This document shows positions 60,250 through 64,000 of a stretch of DNA of 64,000 nucleotides, in pieces. Position 1 is the stretch's first letter. Each line of letters starts with the position of its first letter. Location of the stretch: contig JAILMW010000025.1 in NCBI GenBank assembly GCA_024692235.1, forward strand, positions 1 through 64,000. The letters run 5' to 3'. The stretch is from Saccharofermentans sp. (GTDB lineage: Bacteria > Bacillota > Clostridia > Saccharofermentanales > Saccharofermentanaceae). Below the pieces are notes generated by a model, which saw nothing but the letters and a program-made list of their open reading frames with translations, was not told the DNA's origin and searched no databases. Both the position numbers and the translations under genes were made by a program.

Positions 60250-63200
60250 ACAATAAAGATATGATAGTCAGAAAGCTCGCGGAGCTTTCCGGAAAGAATA
60301 TAAGGTTATGGACCGAGGACGGCAAGTTGAAGTTCAAGGCTTCGACCGGAGCTCTTACTGATGCCGACAAGGCGTTTCTCAAAGAGAATAAGGCTGCAGT
60401 CATCGACCGTCTTATGAATGATGAGATAAGGATCGTCCATGACGAACGTTATCAGAATGAACCTTTTGCTCTGACGGAGATACAGCAGGCTTATGTTCTC
60501 GGAAGAAATAAAGCATTCGAATACGGAGGTATCGCCTGCCATATCTATCTTGAATTCGAATATGATGAATTGGATCCCGTAAAGGCTCAGACTGCCTGGA
60601 ACATGCTCATAAAGAGACATCCGATGCTCAGGGTGACGATGAATACCGACGGATATCAGCAGATCGCCGAGACGGTTCCCGAATTCGTAGTGGATATATA
60701 TGATCTTCGAGGCAGATCTTCGGATGAAATTAATAAGGCTCGAAGAGCGATAAAGAAATCAATGGATCACAAGGTGTATGATACAGGGGTATGGCCCCTT
60801 TATTCCGTCAGCATAAGCAGGGGAACAGACAGTGATATGATGCATTTCTCGATGGAGTTTGCGGTAGCCGACTGGACCAGTATCTGGAACCTCCTCTATG
60901 AGTTCGAACAGACTTATTTTTATCCCGAGATCTCCCTTAAGACACCGTCGATCACCTTCAGGGACTATCTTATCGCGGAAAAGAAGCTTCGTAATGGAAG
61001 CAGTTATTACCGTGATATGCAATACTGGATGGATCGTATCGATACGCTTCCGGAAGCGCCTGAGCTTCCGGTGAATGCTGCGTGCGACAATGAGAATGTT
61101 CATTTCTCCCGTGAGAATATAAAGCTCTCAAAGGCTCAGTGGGACAGCTTCTGCGATAAAGCCAGATCACTGGGCGTTACTCCTTCGACTGCGGTCATGA
61201 CCGCATATGCGGAGGTTCTTGCAAGATGGAGCAGGAATAAGGAATTCTGTCTGAACCTCAGTATCCTTAACAGGTTGCCTCTTCATGAGGACGTCAATGA
61301 TATCGTAGGTGACTTCACCGCAGGAAGCCTTCTGGAATTCAAGGCAGGAGGATCTTTCCTTGATGCGGCTCTCAGGACTAACCGCAGGCTCTTTGATGAT
61401 CTGGATCACAGGCTGTTTACCGGGGTCAACGTATTGAGGGAGCTCAATAAGAGAAAGGGCGGTAAGGGAAGTCTGATGCCTTATGTATTTACCGGCGCGA
61501 TAGGTCTTATCCCCACGGAAAGGACATCTCTCATCGGGCGTATGACAGATAACGGCATCAGCCAGACTGCCCAGCTCTTCATGGATTGTCAGGCTATGGA
61601 TTCGGCGGACGGACTTAATATCAATCTTGATACCAGGGACGGAGTATTCAAGGAGAATGTCGTCCGGGATATGAGCCGGGCGCTAAAGTATCTTCTGGTT
61701 CAGCTCTCAGAGGATCTTTCCTACTGGACAGATCCGGACTTTGCCATACCGCTTCCTGAAGAGCAGAGAAAGAGAAGAGCTGAAGTCAACGATACATATA
61801 AAGAACTTCCCCGTCATCTTCTTCATGAGAAGGTGATGTCGGCTATTGCTTCAGAGCCTGAGAGGCTTGCAGTTGCAGACGCATCGGGAGAATGGACCGG
61901 AAGGGAACTCTATGACAGAGTATGTTCCATAGCCGAAGCCTTGAAGGCAAACGGTACGACCGAAGGCAGATGTGTAGTGATCGCTATTCCCAAGTCAAGG
62001 TGGCAACTGGCAGCCTGTCTCGCAGTGCTTTCTTTGGGTGCTGTATATGTTCCGGTGGATGCAGACTGCGGGCAGAAGCGTTTCGAGAAGATACTTTCAA
62101 AGGTAAACGAGAGCTGCATATTAAAGCTTTCTTCACATGACATCGCTATATGTGAAGGCCATAATGTCGTAGAGGCAGATACTCTCGGAGCCGCCGCCCA
62201 AGATCTTATAACGGCCGACATTCCGGACCATGAGACAGCATATATCATATTTACGTCAGGATCCACGGGAGAGCCCAAAGGCGTCGAGATAAGCCACAGA
62301 GCGGCAGTAAATACCATAGAAGCCGTCAATGGGCTTTACAAAGTCGGGAAAGATGACAGAGTATTTTGTATATCTCAATTGAATTTCGACCTTTCCGTAT
62401 ACGATCTGTTCGGTGTTATAGCGGAAGGCGGTGCCGTGATCATACCCGATCCCGAACAGTACAAGAATCCTGCTCACTGGTGCGAGATGATGAGCAGATA
62501 CAACGTGACCATATGGAATTCCGTTCCGGCTCTCATGCAGTTGTTGACTATATACAGGCAGTATAATGCCGGTGCCGTTATGAGTCCTTTGAGGCTCATA
62601 ATGCTGTCAGGAGACTGGATCCCGGTAGGTTTGCCTGATGAGCTTCGCGGAATATTCCAAGGTGTCAAGGTAGTAAGTCTCGGAGGAGCTACCGAAGGAG
62701 GAATATGGTCGATATATCACGAATGTGTTCCTGAAGACGGCGGAAGTCCCAGTATTCCTTACGGAAAGCCTCTTCCCAACCAGGGCTTTATGGTAAAGGA
62801 TGAGTTTATGTCTGACTGTCCTGACTTCGTAAGAGGAGAACTCTATATTACGGGAGACAGCCTTGCGGAAGGTTACTATGGCGAAGAAGAGCTTACACGA
62901 AATGCTTTTATTACCCATGACGGCATCAGAATGTACAGGACCGGCGATACCGGTTGTTATATCCCTTCGGGTGATATCGAATTTACCGGAAGGCTTGACG
63001 CTCAGGTCAAGCTCCGCGGCCACAGGATAGAGTTAGGCGAAGTCGAAACCGTAATGAAGAGAGTATACAGTCTCGAGAAGATAAGCTGCCTTATACACGG
63101 AAATGATAATGACAGAAAGCTTGTTGCCGTTATTGTAGGTGACCGGGATATTCACGAGAAAGACGCAGCAGCGGATCTTGCTTCCTGGCTTCCTGATTAT

Positions 63201-64000
63201 ATGATCCCCACGTTGATCGTACGGGCTGATGACATACCTCTTACATCTAACGGCAAGGTCAATGTCAGGGAGCTTACATCTATGATCGACAGACATATGT
63301 CAATGTATCGTGAATCTGAAGACTGTGATGTCGAGCTTACCGAGACGGAAACCAAGGTCAGCCGGATTATCTGTGATGCTCTTGATATCACACATATCGA
63401 TCCGGATAAGGATCTTTATGAAGAAGGTGCCAATTCCCTGGTGCTGGCAAGGGTTGCAGGCAAGTTGCGCTCGGATATAGATCCCGAGATCACTTTCGAT
63501 GATTATCTGGTGCATCTGCTCAACACTCCTAATGTCAGAGCCGTCGCGGCGTTTATCGATTCCAGCGGCGAAGACGGAGCGTCAGGATCAGGTAATGATA
63601 TAGAGAGTGATTCATTAAGATGTATCCGCAGCGGCTCGGATCATATGGATATCATCTTTGAAGACGGGCTCCCTGATGAGGTTGCCAAGACTCTTGAAGG
63701 TTCCAAAAATGATCTGTTATTCGTGAGGAAAGATGCCGATAAGAGTGGATTATATGAGATGCTCTCGGGTTATGAGGTCATTACCGTCGGAGGATATGAC
63801 AATTGTATGAGCGAGATGCTCGAATTGGCTTCTTCCCTTATAGAGAAGGGGTTCATCCCCGACTGTGTCAATATCGTCGAATCGGAAACTGAAAGTGATG
63901 CCGGTTTTGATCTTATGTATGCAGGCAACATCAGATTCGGGATGACGGTATCAGACGGATCTGATGAGGATGAGATCAGGAGCATCATGGAAGAGATCTG
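60246..64000 (+). CDS. Nonribosomal peptide synthetase: docking-Cy-A-PCP and further domain (runs past window end)
   Basis: At least 1251 residues, open at the window edge. TubC-type docking domain (about 5-57, KNIRLWTEDGKLKFKAS), heterocyclisation domain (about 70-500) with EFAVADWTS at 204-212, where the canonical DxxxxDxxS motif has Glu for the first Asp; adenylation domain (about 524-1010) with FTSGSTGEPKG, pocket strand NFDLSVYDLFG (DL-Y, cysteine-like) and SNGKVN; PCP with EEGANSLVL (Ser about 1062). After 1115 comes a partial alpha/beta, thioesterase-like segment (VGGYDNCMSEMLELASSLIE) in which the GxSxG elbow is not recognisable. It should add and cyclise a cysteine. Confidence 0.93.
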   Translation, partial: MNNKDMIVRKLAELSGKNIRLWTEDGKLKFKASTGALTDADKAFLKENKAAVIDRLMNDEIRIVHDERYQNEPFALTEIQQAYVLGRNKAFEYGGIACHIYLEFEYDELDPVKAQTAWNMLIKRHPMLRVTMNTDGYQQIAETVPEFVVDIYDLRGRSSDEINKARRAIKKSMDHKVYDTGVWPLYSVSISRGTDSDMMHFSMEFAVADWTSIWNLLYEFEQTYFYPEISLKTPSITFRDYLIAEKKLRNGSSYYRDMQYWMDRIDTLPEAPELPVNAACDNENVHFSRENIKLSKAQWDSFCDKARSLGVTPSTAVMTAYAEVLARWSRNKEFCLNLSILNRLPLHEDVNDIVGDFTAGSLLEFKAGGSFLDAALRTNRRLFDDLDHRLFTGVNVLRELNKRKGGKGSLMPYVFTGAIGLIPTERTSLIGRMTDNGISQTAQLFMDCQAMDSADGLNINLDTRDGVFKENVVRDMSRALKYLLVQLSEDLSYWTDPDFAIPLPEEQRKRRAEVNDTYKELPRHLLHEKVMSAIASEPERLAVADASGEWTGRELYDRVCSIAEALKANGTTEGRCVVIAIPKSRWQLAACLAVLSLGAVYVPVDADCGQKRFEKILSKVNESCILKLSSHDIAICEGHNVVEADTLGAAAQDLITADIPDHETAYIIFTSGSTGEPKGVEISHRAAVNTIEAVNGLYKVGKDDRVFCISQLNFDLSVYDLFGVIAEGGAVIIPDPEQYKNPAHWCEMMSRYNVTIWNSVPALMQLLTIYRQYNAGAVMSPLRLIMLSGDWIPVGLPDELRGIFQGVKVVSLGGATEGGIWSIYHECVPEDGGSPSIPYGKPLPNQGFMVKDEFMSDCPDFVRGELYITGDSLAEGYYGEEELTRNAFITHDGIRMYRTGDTGCYIPSGDIEFTGRLDAQVKLRGHRIELGEVETVMKRVYSLEKISCLIHGNDNDRKLVAVIVGDRDIHEKDAAADLASWLPDYMIPTLIVRADDIPLTSNGKVNVRELTSMIDRHMSMYRESEDCDVELTETETKVSRIICDALDITHIDPDKDLYEEGANSLVLARVAGKLRSDIDPEITFDDYLVHLLNTPNVRAVAAFIDSSGEDGASGSGNDIESDSLRCIRSGSDHMDIIFEDGLPDEVAKTLEGSKNDLLFVRKDADKSGLYEMLSGYEVITVGGYDNCMSEMLELASSLIEKGFIPDCVNIVESETESDAGFDLMYAGNIRFGMTVSDGSDEDEIRSIMEEI

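Noticed and set aside
1..64000. tRNA or rRNA genes, prophage or integrase attachment sites
   Set aside because: No cloverleaf, rRNA core sequence, integrase, or phage structural genes were recognised on either strand.

Overview
The window looks like chromosomal DNA from an anaerobic member of the Clostridia (Firmicutes). This is inferred from the gene repertoire: PadR/DUF2812, CPBP and MptD-family genes, LuxC/LuxE, BFD ferredoxin, many FtsX-type and two-component genes, Gram-positive style Shine-Dalgarno sites and no outer-membrane genes. TAG, TAA and TGA are all used as ordinary stops. I see no tRNA, rRNA, CRISPR array or intact insertion sequence.

1-11.4 kb is an accessory region with gene decay. 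It holds the end of an Rpn-type nuclease/transposase, a membrane gene broken by an amber codon, a macro-domain hydrolase and a structured leader before a 22-codon ORF. A methyltransferase + HNH endonuclease pair faces a ComEC-like metallo-beta-lactamase-fold gene. Two remnants follow (an AlbA_2-type regulator tail and an internally deleted second copy of the methyltransferase), then nucleotide-metabolism genes (dCMP deaminase, MazG-like, DnaQ-like exonuclease) and a membrane-anchored sigma factor whose outer domain is in another frame.

11.5-18.7 kb is one operon: ABC ATPase, FtsX permease, exported serine hydrolase, response regulator and sensor kinase. 18.8-31.4 kb is mixed housekeeping and odd paralogues: PlsC, an M1-peptidase lipoprotein, an FtsK-like protein that has lost its ATPase motifs, SfsA, signal peptidase I, LepA, a peptidase E homologue without its serine, and a BFD-LuxE-LuxC fatty-acid reductase operon. 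31.5-48.7 kb holds a CAP lipoprotein, an AraC regulator opposite an epimerase/alcohol dehydrogenase pair, a self-regulated TetR/flavoprotein operon, CPBP proteases, a second two-component system, a GNAT-aldo/keto reductase fusion and a PadR-controlled set of small membrane proteins.

49.0-64.0 kb is the most notable part: a nonribosomal peptide metallophore-like cluster, cut by the window end. A single-chain ECF transporter (two ATPases plus EcfT) and its MptD-type S component are followed by a heterodimeric ABC transporter of the YbtP/YbtQ type, an A-[methyltransferase-like]-PCP synthetase, a saccharopine-dehydrogenase-like oxidoreductase, a thiazolinyl imide reductase and a docking-Cy-A-PCP synthetase. 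Two near-identical GTTAGC-N4-GCTAAC palindromes, resembling DtxR-family iron boxes, sit before the transporter block and before the synthetase block. Together these predict a metal-regulated thiazoline/thiazolidine peptide made, handled and taken up by one locus. No salicylate or aryl starter gene is seen inside the window.
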